The notes: generated by a model not told the origin, from the sequence alone. Positions 8,851 through 19,282 are shown, counted from the stretch's first letter. The stretch is 64,000 nucleotides of DNA from Jatrophihabitans telluris (GCF_023516435.1 NZ_CP097332.1:3286001-3350000); one strand, 5' to 3'. A program made the numbers and translations.

Positions 8851-9536
8851 GAGGTGCTCAGGAAGATCTGTTCAGCGAGGGACGGTTCGTTGCGGATCAA
8901 CGCTACCTCCTCGTCTGTGACGTCCGAAAGCGGTAGTCGCCCCCGGTGGGCACTGAAGCGTGCGAGCAGGGCGTTGAGGTCACCAGACTCCTCAATATCC
9001 GCGAGAATGTCCTGCACGTGGTCCAGGTTCAATCTGAAGAGCGCGATGTCTGACTTCGTAGGTGCGGCGGCCGCGGACAACTGCAACTTCCGTATCCGCT
9101 CCTTGACTTGGGCCTGATTGGGGCCAAGGCGAGGAAGCAGTGCTAGGGGGAGCGCTCTGAGTTGAGTCTCGGCCCATTCGCGCCACGCAGCTTGATCGCT
9201 CTGAGCAATTTGGGCGCGTATCCCGGCGACTTCTCGGACTCGTGCATTAAGATACTGGGCCGTCGGACGGCCCTGAGACGCGACCCGATCCCGGAGCGCC
9301 TTTGCGGGCTTCTCCAACTCCGTGGGCGTTGCGACGGGCACGTGCGCAGCCGTCAACGCACGGTGCACGACCAGAGCGCTCGCGAAGCCAGTGAGTTCTG
9401 CGTCGAGCTTGTTGAGGGCGGTTTGAGTCTGGCTCTGATCTTGCGACGCGCCTTCGTCATCCCGCTTAGCACGCGCCAACGATGCGAGTCGCTTAGCTCG
9501 CAGCATCAGCGTCTCGGTTGCTATGACGTCATTCAT
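8847..9536 (-). CDS. dpdI: DpdI-like small helical protein
   Basis: A 229-residue, mostly helical, Ala/Leu/Arg-rich protein with no known catalytic motif. Charged heptad-like stretches (AKRLASLARAKRDDEG; REWAETQLRALPLALLPRL) suggest coiled-coil or bundle structure. It sits between the ATPase DpdH and helicase DpdJ, overlapping each by a few bases, which fits a subunit or adaptor of the restriction complex. The name is given by operon position and size. ATG 9536 overlaps the dpdH stop by 8 nt. Confidence 0.65.
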   Translation of the reverse strand: MNDVIATETLMLRAKRLASLARAKRDDEGASQDQSQTQTALNKLDAELTGFASALVVHRALTAAHVPVATPTELEKPAKALRDRVASQGRPTAQYLNARVREVAGIRAQIAQSDQAAWREWAETQLRALPLALLPRLGPNQAQVKERIRKLQLSAAAAPTKSDIALFRLNLDHVQDILADIEESGDLNALLARFSAHRGRLPLSDVTDEEVALIRNEPSLAEQIFLSTS

Positions 9537-12500
9537 GTGACTTCCCTTCTTCGCTCGAGGTTGGACCGGCGTTGGGCTCAGTCAGAATTTCGAACCATCG
9601 CTCGATAACGCGCTCGATCTCGGCGTCGAGGTCAGCAATCGATCCGCCGTCCGCGGTCGCGTCACGCAGACCCGCATTGATCCATTGAGTGCTCGTTTCC
9701 AGATAGTCCACGATCGCGGCCAGGTTTCCCTGGATTTGGGCTCCTACCAGCCCCAACAGGGCGAAGCCGGTCTCCCCATTGGCGGACTCCAACAACTTTT
9801 CCAGTTGGGCGATCCCGGCCGCGTTCCAACTGCGCGCTGAGGCGTTGAGGTCGGTCAGTGCAGCAAGATTAGCGACCTTGACCAGACCGTAGGCCTGCCC
9901 GGTCGTGGTGGCTTCAATGATGGCGTCCACGGTGTCGGGATAACTGAGACCCTGCGGTAGTTGGCCGCGGATTCTCCCGACGAGGGCAGCCCAGTGGTCG
10001 ATCTGGTTCTGGCTCGCTCGAATTAGCCCCCTTAGTTCCTTGTCGGCGTCTTCGCACCACTGGGGCACCACTAGCTTGGCGTCCGAGGCCGCTGCCGCCT
10101 TGGCCCTACGCACAATCGCAGTCATTCGGTGTACGTCGATCGCATGCACTGCACCACTGCCTTGGGCCGCGCCGACGCCGGTAAGTAGCCGATCGATCGC
10201 ATCACCCCGCGCCGCAACGTACTTCGTATAGGCGTCCATCCACTCGGGGGAGCGAGCCGATGCGTCGATCCGACCTTTGCCGTCGTCACGCCAGAGCACC
10301 GCGTTGATCAGATCGATATCGCTCGGCTTCGCTGGGAGTTGTCCGCAGGCCGCCGCACCCCGCAGCAGTGAGCCGGCGGCATCCGTGAGCGAGTCGTCGT
10401 CAATCTCGAGCACCGCCACTATCCGCGCTCGGGCGTGGTCGATGCAGCCGTCCACAAGAGCATCGAGACGAGGCAGCGCCTCGCCGGCTAACTGCGGCAA
10501 GCCGGCGCCGATGAAGACCAGGCCGCGCAGCATCATCGCCATCCGAGCGGAGCGCTTCACCGTCACCATTGGAGTCACGTTGAGATGTTCGTCTGAACCT
10601 TCTATTGAAACGGTCCGGGTGCCCGCTGGGATCGCCTTAGACACCGTCGGGGCGTCTGGATCCTTGATGACCCGCTCGAACCAGTCCACTCGTGCGATCA
10701 ACGCTTCCCGAACGACGATGCGGAGTTCACTGGCGAGCGTTGGGGGCATCTTCTTGCCGTTCGCCCAATCATCGATTGCTTCGATCTTCCTTTTGACCGA
10801 CCGTGGGATCTCGCCCGAGGCATCGTAGTTGCGCGGCCGATCGCCGTCGGTCCGGGCGCGCTCGGTCGTGTCAGTGGGGTGGTCAAACAGGGTCTCGGGG
10901 ATCGGTTCGTGACCGAACGCGGTTAAAATTCCCTGATCTATCTCCGTGCGACCGCGGTCGCCCCAGAAGTTCAAGACCGTCTCGAGGCGCCCAGCCTCTC
11001 CTTCGGAGTAATCAGCCTGGATCTTCTCCTGGACATGTAGCGGCAGGCGCGGCAGCGCCATCCTCGTCGATTCCTCGGCGAGGAAGGAGGGCAGGGGGAA
11101 CTCGCCAGCTTCAATCACATCGACGTTGTCGTTGAGGACGTCGCGGATCGCTCGGGAGAGGACCTTCCGTGGGTTGAAGTTGGAGCGGCCCTTGCCGTCT
11201 GGAGACTTCTCCGCACAGGCATTCACGGCGCGCACAATCGCGAGTTCGTTGTAGGGGTAGAGACCGTAGCCTGTACTCGACACTCCGAATGAACCGTGAC
11301 ACGACGGCTGATAAACGCATTTAGCGCAGGCATTAGGGACGCCCGGGAATTCAGTCTCGAGGGCGTCCTTGCCAACCCGGGCTGCATTCAGATAACGACC
11401 AACGAAATCGACCAGCTCCTGCGCGTCGGCCCCCGCAAGGTCCACGTCGACCTCGTATAGCGGCGACGTCGCCTCCGAGCGTCTACGAAAGGTCTCGGGT
11501 AGCGACTCGTGGTAATAGCCCGGCGTCACTGCCATCATTGTCCGCAACGTTGCATAGCGCTCAACGCCCTGGACGACTCCGACCTCGACGATCGCGTCGA
11601 GCAGGTCGCGGCGCACGCCCTGGATCAGCGCGACGTCCTCGATCAGCAAGACGATCTCTTGACCGACCAACTTCTCGCGAATCTTCTTGAAGGCCTCGCT
11701 TACATCACCGACACCGAGGCTGGCAGCTTTGGTAACCGCTACGTCGAGCAGTCCATTGAGCAGGCGCACAGCCTCAGCCTGCATTGGGCCATTGTTGGAA
11801 AGCCGGGTGAATAGCTTACGAGTCGCTGCCGCAGCGTCCTTGAGGTTGGCGTAGTCCACGATGTCGAGTGGAAGTTCATCGACGGTGAATTCAAGTGGGA
11901 TGTCGGGTTCGTCGGGGTCGCGACCATGCAGTGCATGATGGGCACGTCGTTTGATGAACGATCCGGGCCGAAGGAGGTGGCTACGAAACAGAGGATCGAG
12001 GAAGAACAGACTCAGTCCGTTCTCCCCGACGAGTGCCTTGCCATGAGGAGTCTGAGACTCGTGGGTGCGGAGTGCCTCAGCCAACTCTGCGAGGATCTTC
12101 TGTTCCATCTCCTCGACCGTGACGCCGCTACCAAGGCTTCCGATTTTCCGACGAATATCGTCGAAATCGGGGTCGGCGTGGTCGAGGAGCAGCCTTTCGA
12201 CAACATCCTTCAGGCTGGTCTCGGTCTTCTGCAGATAGATCACGTGACGTTTCTGCTTCTTAGCGATTTTCGCGTGGGTCCAGCGGACCAGATGAGATTT
12301 TCCGGCTCCCGACTCGCCAAGGACTGTCGCTACGAGGACGCCGTTATTCGGCGCGCCTTCAAGGAACTCCCGAAGGACCGTGTCCTCGCTCACCGTTTCG
12401 ATCCCGTCGCGGCCGCCTCTTCCTCCGCGCCGACTGATCCGCAATGGCGAGTGTGTAGCAAGTAGGACCGCGTCCGAGGGCGTAGCCGCTTCGGTGGGTA

Positions 12501-12555
12501 TCGTGGCGGTGACGACCTCGGAGGACCAGCAAACGACGTTGACCTGTGTATTCAT
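9529..12555 (-). CDS. dpdH: DpdH, large P-loop ATPase
   Basis: A 1008-residue protein with Walker A GESGAGKS at residues 80-87 in an AAA-like N-terminal domain. A Walker-B-like stretch (EIVLLIEDVALIQG) lies around 300. A cysteine cluster of the form C-x2-C-x5-C (CAKCVYQPSC, about 415) could bind zinc or an Fe-S cluster. The C-terminal half is helical without a recognised fold. It is translationally coupled to dpdG (ATGA) and dpdI. In Dpd clusters DpdH is the ATPase of the restriction arm; its exact biochemistry is not known to me. Confidence 0.8.
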   Translation of the reverse strand: MNTQVNVVCWSSEVVTATIPTEAATPSDAVLLATHSPLRISRRGGRGGRDGIETVSEDTVLREFLEGAPNNGVLVATVLGESGAGKSHLVRWTHAKIAKKQKRHVIYLQKTETSLKDVVERLLLDHADPDFDDIRRKIGSLGSGVTVEEMEQKILAELAEALRTHESQTPHGKALVGENGLSLFFLDPLFRSHLLRPGSFIKRRAHHALHGRDPDEPDIPLEFTVDELPLDIVDYANLKDAAAATRKLFTRLSNNGPMQAEAVRLLNGLLDVAVTKAASLGVGDVSEAFKKIREKLVGQEIVLLIEDVALIQGVRRDLLDAIVEVGVVQGVERYATLRTMMAVTPGYYHESLPETFRRRSEATSPLYEVDVDLAGADAQELVDFVGRYLNAARVGKDALETEFPGVPNACAKCVYQPSCHGSFGVSSTGYGLYPYNELAIVRAVNACAEKSPDGKGRSNFNPRKVLSRAIRDVLNDNVDVIEAGEFPLPSFLAEESTRMALPRLPLHVQEKIQADYSEGEAGRLETVLNFWGDRGRTEIDQGILTAFGHEPIPETLFDHPTDTTERARTDGDRPRNYDASGEIPRSVKRKIEAIDDWANGKKMPPTLASELRIVVREALIARVDWFERVIKDPDAPTVSKAIPAGTRTVSIEGSDEHLNVTPMVTVKRSARMAMMLRGLVFIGAGLPQLAGEALPRLDALVDGCIDHARARIVAVLEIDDDSLTDAAGSLLRGAAACGQLPAKPSDIDLINAVLWRDDGKGRIDASARSPEWMDAYTKYVAARGDAIDRLLTGVGAAQGSGAVHAIDVHRMTAIVRRAKAAAASDAKLVVPQWCEDADKELRGLIRASQNQIDHWAALVGRIRGQLPQGLSYPDTVDAIIEATTTGQAYGLVKVANLAALTDLNASARSWNAAGIAQLEKLLESANGETGFALLGLVGAQIQGNLAAIVDYLETSTQWINAGLRDATADGGSIADLDAEIERVIERWFEILTEPNAGPTSSEEGKSHE

Positions 12556-13436
12556 CGGGTGTCTTTCGTGATTGTCACGGCCGAGACGTATCGCGGCTTC
12601 CCGTGCTCTTGGGCGTCCGGCAGCGCCATCACACCCGACGGGTCAGACTGGTACGTCATAGTCAGAAGGTGACGTTCCTCTGCGCTCGCCAGCGCGAGTC
12701 CGAGCGCGCGCACACCTCCATCCGAATCGTCGCCGAGGCCCGGATAGGTCGCACTCGGATGGCCAGGCAGAACCGGCAACTCATTGCGGAGAAACTCAAG
12801 CAGACTGCCGATCGGGATTTGCGCTCCCTTCGCTAGCGGCTCACCGAATGGATACCGGATGGCATCAATGACCGCGACGGTAGGGTCGGGGACGACCTTC
12901 GCCCCGGTCACTTTTTGACCGGAACCGGTCACCATTGACGTCAACGCCGGCCGGCCAAATCCGAGCGCCTCGCACCAGGAACGGAAGGTGTTCCAGTGAG
13001 CACCGTTCGTGAACAGTTTCGTGGGCATTACTGGCGCTACGTTGACCGAATAGTCCAGTGGTTCCGTCGGCGACTGGCGCAGCAACCAGATCAGCCCCGC
13101 GCGGACATCGGGCGCGCCCTCGAAGCCGTCCCCCAACTCGTCCGGCGGCCTGACAAGGCGGTTGCGCAAAAGGCGCAGAAACGCGTGCGGGCTGTCGACC
13201 TTCGCGCAACTGTGCAGGCCCTCGCCAGAGCGCTCAACAAGCCTGAATTCGACCAGGCCAGCGAGCGCGCGTTTGACGTGTGCGCCATCGCCGGGGGTAT
13301 GGGCTCGCATAGCTTCGGGGACGACCAGGGCGAGGATCTCGTCTCTATTCAGATCCGGGTAATCCATGATGGCCCAATAGGTCAGCCAGAGGGCTTGCGG
13401 AAACCCTGCCGCCGGGTTCGGGTTCAGAATGTCCAC
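12552..13436 (-). CDS. dpdG: DpdG-like protein
   Basis: A 294-residue protein starting at GTG 13436 (VDILNPNPAAGFPQALWLTYW), 1 base after the dpdF stop, with AAGGGA as ribosome site. The longer open frame upstream lies inside dpdF and is not coding. The N-terminal third (NRDEILALVVPEAM ... HVKRALAGLVEFRLVE) looks like a winged-helix fold; no catalytic residues stand out. It ends by overlapping dpdH (ATGA). The name is given by its place between the RecQ-like helicase and the ATPase. Confidence 0.7.
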   Translation of the reverse strand: MDILNPNPAAGFPQALWLTYWAIMDYPDLNRDEILALVVPEAMRAHTPGDGAHVKRALAGLVEFRLVERSGEGLHSCAKVDSPHAFLRLLRNRLVRPPDELGDGFEGAPDVRAGLIWLLRQSPTEPLDYSVNVAPVMPTKLFTNGAHWNTFRSWCEALGFGRPALTSMVTGSGQKVTGAKVVPDPTVAVIDAIRYPFGEPLAKGAQIPIGSLLEFLRNELPVLPGHPSATYPGLGDDSDGGVRALGLALASAEERHLLTMTYQSDPSGVMALPDAQEHGKPRYVSAVTITKDTR

Positions 13437-13437
13437 A

Positions 13438-16005
13438 TTAAAGTCCCTTGAGGAGTGAGGCGGCCGAAATTGCTGAATCTGCGGTGTCACGAAGCATCCA
13501 TCCGGGCTTGCCCGGATCAGGCGTGTCCTTCGGACCGACGATGTATGTGGGGAGGCCCAGTCTGACCCGCTCTCGGATATCCTCGTCCAGTTCGGGCTTC
13601 GAAAGGACCGCGGCAATCGGCCCTGGGTATGTATGGATCAGGGGCGTAGCGGAGTCCGGATCGTCGCGAATGATCGGTGACTGAGTCACCGCTCGCTGCA
13701 GCTTGGCTGTCAACTTCTTGGAGGCACCCCAGAAGACATGTATTTGCCGCTGGGCGAGTCGGACAAGAAGTTGTTCAATGTCGTCGCCGTCGTCGTACCA
13801 CGCGAACAGGGAGGCATTTCCCGACCGCCACGGCTCCATGGCATCCCCGCCCGCCCGCGGGCTCGGAAGCGGCGGACAGGGCTCGGGAGGGTGGATTCCC
13901 GGCGACGCCTGTGGCGCGCGACGGCACGCCGGACACCCCCGGCACGCCGGACTGGTGCCGAACGATCCGCCGTCGATCCTGACCCGATAGTGGCGGGCAA
14001 CGGTCCGGCCGACGCACGCGCCACCATCGACAAGGGTCAGCAAGGAAGCCAGGGCAGCGCCCTGGGCGGTCCGAACCTCATCCCGTACGCGTCCTAGCGC
14101 TTCACGCCAACCATGCTCGCTCTGGTATACCCCGTTGACCAACTCAAACTCGATGAAGTCCTCGATCTGTTCGTTGAACGTCGTGCGAGCTTCCTGCTGC
14201 GCCTCTAGGGACTGGTCCTCGTCCGCAATGAACATCGGTACCCGCAGCCTTATAATCCCGGCCTGTGCCATCAAGACGAGCGTCTGAACATTCCATTGGG
14301 CGCTCCGACCGAAGCCCTCGAGCATGTAGGAGGGAAGGGTGCTCTTTCGTACTCGATAACGCAGATCTGTGAGCCGTACCCCCGATTGCAAAAGGCGGCG
14401 CCAGCGTTCCCAGCCCAACTTATCTCCGATCATGGAGACATCGTTGAGACTCGCCGCGATCCGGCCGTCACGGGGACCGCTGCACAGATAGGCGACCGAT
14501 GGTCGTCCATCACGGCCGCTGCGGCCGACCTCCTGGTAGTACCGGTCGATGGTCTCCGGCAGGCAGGCGTGCACCACACTCCGAACGTTCGCCATGTCTA
14601 GACCCAGTCCGAACGCCGAAGTTCCCACCACGACATCAAGTGAGGTCGGAGAATCTTCGCCGTCTGTCTGGTAGCCGCGCCAGCGCTCCAACACCGTACG
14701 TCGTTTGTCGTCCTTCGACCGACCAGTCACACTCTCGACGCGAGCCAAGCCCGCCCCACGCAGACGAATGACCCATTCCTCGGCGTCAGCGACGGTCGTG
14801 GTGTACAGGATCAGCGGCCGCGGTAGGCAGCTGAGTGCCTCGAGGACATCGGCCTGTCGCGCCCGCTCATCGAGATGATTCGTCAGGAAGTAAGCCGGCT
14901 CGGTACGGATCTCCGAGCCCCACACCACCGAGACCGGGTCTTCGCCCATGGCAAACAGGCGGGTTAGCAGCTCTACCGGACGCTGCGCCAAGGTCGCGCT
15001 GAGCATCAGCACCGACGGCTTCTTACTCGCAGGAGCGCGCGCGTGCGCCTCCCTGATAAGTCCAGGCATGATTTGGAACTCTGGTCGGAAGTCAGTCCCC
15101 CACTGGTCGACTAGGTGTGCCTCGTCAATCACGATCTGCTGCAGGATCCCAGCATCCGCGCAGGCTAGGAGCGCGGGAGCGAGACCGGTCACGAACGCCT
15201 CCGGAGAGGTGTACAGGAGTCGCTGGCTGCCGTTGCGCACCGCGTCCCGCAACTGCCGCTTCAATTCTGGCGCGAGACTTCCGACGTAGGCGAACCTTCC
15301 GTGAGGGCTCAATTCCCGCCCACGCAGTTGCGCTTCCTCGCTGGTGCGACGCTCCATATCGAGCGCTAAGACCACAGTCGGGACGACCACGATCGTGACC
15401 CCTCGGTCTGACAACAGCGCCTTGGACCAGGCGACGGCGGTCTTGCCTCGCCCAGTGGGGAGCGCGACGACGAGAGAGCCGCCGTCGTTGAGCACCGCTG
15501 CCCGGGCAGCCTGACGTTGGGGTTCGCCTCGATAGTGCTCATAGCGGTGCGCAGTAGTCCAGAACGGGTCCGCCTCAACAAGATTGGTGAGGTCCGGATC
15601 GGCGTCGACGTACGCAGCAAGGACCTGCGAGATCGCAAGTTCCGCCGCGGGCGCCTGGTCGTCGGCAGAGCTAGGCGCCCAGTCGAGCGCGCGTACGGCA
15701 CGAAGTCCGCCGACGATCTGGCCGGCGGCGCACTGCACGGCCTCCCACTGAGCACTCGTCGGCCAGGGAGGTCCTGCGGGCACCGTCAGCGCGGGATTGC
15801 CCGCATAGGTCACCTTTGCCGTGATCAGCACTTGTCTGATCAGGCATGCCAGATCGCGCCAACCCGCTTCAACCGTCCCAAGGTGGGGCAGCGCGTCGAG
15901 GGTGCGTCGGCAGGCATCGCTGACAACCAACCCGGACCCGCGCGCGTATGGCTCCGGCCACCGGTTCAAGGCGTCCTGAAGCACGGACAGATCGTCTCTA
16001 GACAT
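13438..16005 (-). CDS. dpdF: DpdF, RecQ-like DEAD/DEAH helicase
   Basis: An 855-residue superfamily 2 helicase of RecQ type. Walker A is LPTGRGKT (about 182-189); the RecQ signature DEAHLVDQWGTDFRPEF starts near 294. The second helicase domain has VVVGTSAFGLGLDMANVRSVVHA and motif VI YYQEVGRSGRDGR. A cysteine group (CRGCPACRR) after the helicase core replaces the usual RecQ zinc site. ATG 16005 is preferred over the longer frame because it overlaps the dpdE stop by only 8 nt, as elsewhere in this operon. It should remodel or unwind DNA in the restriction process. Confidence 0.85.
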   Translation of the reverse strand: MSRDDLSVLQDALNRWPEPYARGSGLVVSDACRRTLDALPHLGTVEAGWRDLACLIRQVLITAKVTYAGNPALTVPAGPPWPTSAQWEAVQCAAGQIVGGLRAVRALDWAPSSADDQAPAAELAISQVLAAYVDADPDLTNLVEADPFWTTAHRYEHYRGEPQRQAARAAVLNDGGSLVVALPTGRGKTAVAWSKALLSDRGVTIVVVPTVVLALDMERRTSEEAQLRGRELSPHGRFAYVGSLAPELKRQLRDAVRNGSQRLLYTSPEAFVTGLAPALLACADAGILQQIVIDEAHLVDQWGTDFRPEFQIMPGLIREAHARAPASKKPSVLMLSATLAQRPVELLTRLFAMGEDPVSVVWGSEIRTEPAYFLTNHLDERARQADVLEALSCLPRPLILYTTTVADAEEWVIRLRGAGLARVESVTGRSKDDKRRTVLERWRGYQTDGEDSPTSLDVVVGTSAFGLGLDMANVRSVVHACLPETIDRYYQEVGRSGRDGRPSVAYLCSGPRDGRIAASLNDVSMIGDKLGWERWRRLLQSGVRLTDLRYRVRKSTLPSYMLEGFGRSAQWNVQTLVLMAQAGIIRLRVPMFIADEDQSLEAQQEARTTFNEQIEDFIEFELVNGVYQSEHGWREALGRVRDEVRTAQGAALASLLTLVDGGACVGRTVARHYRVRIDGGSFGTSPACRGCPACRRAPQASPGIHPPEPCPPLPSPRAGGDAMEPWRSGNASLFAWYDDGDDIEQLLVRLAQRQIHVFWGASKKLTAKLQRAVTQSPIIRDDPDSATPLIHTYPGPIAAVLSKPELDEDIRERVRLGLPTYIVGPKDTPDPGKPGWMLRDTADSAISAASLLKGL

Positions 16006-19000
16006 AGTCCGTCCAGGACTGTGCGGAAACCACGACACAGCTGACGCTGCTCAGACGTAGCACCGGAGATGACACCGCGGTCGCGATGGCACGACTGGTA
16101 GCGATCTCCGCCTCTAACAAAGCCGAGTCCATGACGAAGCCGGCCGCGCGTGACCGGGCTCTGCTTTGTGCGATCAACATGTCGGCGTCCCCGTTAACCT
16201 TTTCCGCCGCTCGACGTGATGCTTCGACGACGTCGGAAATATGTTCAACGTGGTGTCGTGCGACGGAAAAACAACCCTCCGCTACCGCAGCCAGGTTGGC
16301 CTCGCCACCGAGCAGGGTGTGCAGCGCCGCGATACGATCCGGGTTCAGATTGACGTCGCCTTTGTCCTTCCTTAGCGGTTGGCTGAGGTACTCAGCGAAG
16401 GTAGGGTCAAGAACCGGGGAGCTCGTGTCCGACGGAATCCATACCTGCTGATATTGGGGCGGGAACGCCGTGTCAGCACGCCTCCTCGCGACTGGCTCAA
16501 CTTCGCCGAGCCCGACCATCGCACTGACAATCGGGTCCAACGCGGCTTCGACGACGAAGTCGAATCCGAACACTGGGAGTGGCTCGAGTGGCCAGCGCGG
16601 ATTGAGGCGCCACATGGCAACCGCCTGGCCCCGATCGTCTAGGTTGAGCAGCAGTTCGATCCCATCCATGAATGGATTCCCGCGGCGAAAGAGACGCCGG
16701 TCGCCGGCCGTCCAGCGATCGAAGACCCCGGTGCGCGAGCCTTCGACACGAAGCAGCCTGCTTAGTAGACGCTCACTCAGCAGTGGCTTGTTCTGATAGT
16801 CGCGTTCGAACGTCGTGCTGCCGTCGCGATTTGTGCGACCGACGAACCGAAAGCCTTCGTTACCTTCGATCAGGCTGCGGTAGGCGGCTTCGATGCCGGC
16901 GGAGTCCTCTTCGTAGCGGGCGATCGCGCTTGCCACCGCCTCGCCGTCGATCTGCGAGCCATAGCTGGACTCGAGCGCGTCGAGTTCGTTGACGCGGCGC
17001 TTCTCACGCTTGAGAGCCTCTCGAATTGGCTCGGCCCGTTCGACGAATTCGTCTAGGCCCTCCGTCAGCAAGACAGTCCAGAGTTCACCAACGAGGTCCT
17101 CCACGGCTTCGTGGAAGGCGGAGATGGAGCCACTGAAGATCTCGAACCCTCGGACAAGCACCTTCAGCCAGGATGCGGGGATCCCCGTGTGATCGTCGTC
17201 GGCGACAACGAACTGCGTGGTAGCACGCTGGTGCCCGTAGCGGTCGAGTCGGCCGATCCGCTGTTCCAACAGGTTCGGGTTTGACGGCAGTCGAACGTGG
17301 AAGGCTAGGTCCGCGTCTTGGAAATTTCGCCCGATCTCGCCGGAGTCGTCAACGACGAGCACTCCACCCGACTTCAGCCATGCTGCCGTCGCTTGTTCCC
17401 TCTCAGTTTCTGTCTGGCTGCGAACGTGGGCGTGGACATGATTCACGACGCCTTGGTTGACTGGGATGCGAGCAACCAGATCCCCTGCTAGCTCGCCACG
17501 CCCGCAGAAGGCGATCGCCTTCGCCGGCGCCTGGCAACGCTGCGCGATCGCAGTCGCCAACGCTTCCAGGCCATCGATGGGCATCTGGGCCCGGAGTATG
17601 TCTAGAAGGTCAGTCTCGAACTCAAGAACTGGGGCCGCGACGAGAGCTTCAGATTCGATCGCAGAAAACGACCCTGGGGTCTCACGGCCGTTGATCCGAA
17701 AATCCAAGACATTGCAGAGATCGGTCACCGGCCCACCGACCCGGGACAGCAGCACCGCCAGGACCGGACCAAACGGAACGGGGTCCATCTCGTTATCCAG
17801 AATCGCTTCCGCACAGCGATTGACCCAGGTGGCGATCGCAGCGGCCCCAGCTGATGCCTCCAGCGCCTCGAGTCGGATGACCTTTGGCCGGAGACGTCCC
17901 GTAAATTCGAATGGAGTTAACAGGCCTTCGTCGTCGAGAGTCTGCATTGCGACGACGTGCCGCCTGTTACGAATTACTCGATGGTGGAGTCGGTAAGTTT
18001 CGGACACATGTGTTCGGACCGCGGCAACTGCACGCCGGAGTTGCTCGAGGTCGACGTGTTTGGGGTCGGTGCCCGCGGGTCCATACACCTTCATCGCGCG
18101 TTGCATCACAGCTTGAACAGCCTCGTCGGCGGGGATCTGTCGCCGAATCTGATCGAATTGGATCTCCAGCAACTCCGGGTTGTCCGCATCCGGTTCCTCA
18201 TCGAGTCCGAAAACGGCGGCCGCGAGCTCGTGTCGTGACTCAAGCAACCGCTCGAATGAGTCACGGTCTTCCCACCGAAACATTTGCGGGTCGAGCAGGT
18301 GAAGTAGGGCCAGATGGGTTGTCACGCCCCGGGAGAAAGGGGTGGCCGAGAGCATCAGGATCCGAGGTGCCCGGTGAGCCACCGCAGCCAACTCGCGATA
18401 GGGCGAGGCTGACGGACTTGCGGTACGCGCCAGCAAGTGGGCTTCGTCGATTACGAGCAGGTCTACGTTCACCAGAGCCGCCCATCCGCCGACGTCCCCG
18501 TGACCGACGATTCGGACCGGGCTCGATCCGTCGGCCGTCGGGAAATCGTCCAGGTGGAACTTGGTGTGTAGCTCCGCTTTCCACTGAGGTACCAGAGCGT
18601 CGGGAACAATAACGCCGATCTCTCGGCGGCCGGCCCCGTCGATCAACAGTTGCCGCATCACCATGCCAGCTTGGATGGTCTTGCCCATCCCGACTTCGTC
18701 AGCCAGCAGGTACCGCTGAACTGGATCGTGGATGATGCGTAGCGCGGCACTGATCTGGTGCGGGTGGATGCGCACAGAGGAGGACGTGATCCCCGTGGCA
18801 GAACCCGTGGCCGAACGCTCGGCTAGCAGCAGGCGTCGTACTGGTTGGCGGACGTCACGGTATCGAGGGGTCTCATTTGCACCCGCGAGCAGGACCTGCA
18901 GTGGATCGCGCGGAACCTTCTCCCATCGAACGAAGATCTGATCTTCGGGGATGTCGGTGTCCATCGAGGAGTTAGGCAAGCGCACGAAGTAGCCCCCCGG

Positions 19001-19282
19001 TCCGCCCCCCACGACACGCCCGGCACGCCAACGTCCTCCACCGTCCACGAAGAACACCCTCGTCTGCTCCCCCAGCAAGACTCGTCGTACATCGGGTAAT
19101 GGAAGCCACCGTGACCCGACGACGGGTTCGGCGGCCGACTCGAAAAAGTCGACCCGCACCCGGCCGTCGCTGAGGTCACCAACCCTGCCAATCCCGGGCG
19201 CTCCGGTGAACGTGACAACGCAGCCAACGGACAGCTCCGACGGCGTCGGCGGTCCGTCACGTTGCATCCGCCCGTCTGACAT
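15998..19282 (-). CDS. dpdE: DpdE, SNF2-type helicase
   Basis: A 1094-residue SNF2-family ATPase and first gene of the leftward arm. An N-terminal Tudor/SH3-like strand region (residues about 18-125) precedes Walker A DEVGMGKT (195-202), DEAH (279-282) and SAT (313-315). The C-terminal domain has GEIGRNFQDADLAFHVRLP and RIGRLDRYGH, the SNF2 arginine-finger motif, with a long helical tail. It resembles DISARM DrmD and Dpd DpdE helicases. ATG 19282 is taken as start; ATG 19267 is possible. No strong ribosome site is visible for either. Confidence 0.85.
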   Translation of the reverse strand: MSDGRMQRDGPPTPSELSVGCVVTFTGAPGIGRVGDLSDGRVRVDFFESAAEPVVGSRWLPLPDVRRVLLGEQTRVFFVDGGGRWRAGRVVGGGPGGYFVRLPNSSMDTDIPEDQIFVRWEKVPRDPLQVLLAGANETPRYRDVRQPVRRLLLAERSATGSATGITSSSVRIHPHQISAALRIIHDPVQRYLLADEVGMGKTIQAGMVMRQLLIDGAGRREIGVIVPDALVPQWKAELHTKFHLDDFPTADGSSPVRIVGHGDVGGWAALVNVDLLVIDEAHLLARTASPSASPYRELAAVAHRAPRILMLSATPFSRGVTTHLALLHLLDPQMFRWEDRDSFERLLESRHELAAAVFGLDEEPDADNPELLEIQFDQIRRQIPADEAVQAVMQRAMKVYGPAGTDPKHVDLEQLRRAVAAVRTHVSETYRLHHRVIRNRRHVVAMQTLDDEGLLTPFEFTGRLRPKVIRLEALEASAGAAAIATWVNRCAEAILDNEMDPVPFGPVLAVLLSRVGGPVTDLCNVLDFRINGRETPGSFSAIESEALVAAPVLEFETDLLDILRAQMPIDGLEALATAIAQRCQAPAKAIAFCGRGELAGDLVARIPVNQGVVNHVHAHVRSQTETEREQATAAWLKSGGVLVVDDSGEIGRNFQDADLAFHVRLPSNPNLLEQRIGRLDRYGHQRATTQFVVADDDHTGIPASWLKVLVRGFEIFSGSISAFHEAVEDLVGELWTVLLTEGLDEFVERAEPIREALKREKRRVNELDALESSYGSQIDGEAVASAIARYEEDSAGIEAAYRSLIEGNEGFRFVGRTNRDGSTTFERDYQNKPLLSERLLSRLLRVEGSRTGVFDRWTAGDRRLFRRGNPFMDGIELLLNLDDRGQAVAMWRLNPRWPLEPLPVFGFDFVVEAALDPIVSAMVGLGEVEPVARRRADTAFPPQYQQVWIPSDTSSPVLDPTFAEYLSQPLRKDKGDVNLNPDRIAALHTLLGGEANLAAVAEGCFSVARHHVEHISDVVEASRRAAEKVNGDADMLIAQSRARSRAAGFVMDSALLEAEIATSRAIATAVSSPVLRLSSVSCVVVSAQSWTDYV

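Noticed and set aside
12552-13616. Longer 354-aa form of dpdG
   Set aside because: The extra 60 residues lie within the dpdF coding region, and the GTG at 13436 has a ribosome site and the operon's usual spacing.
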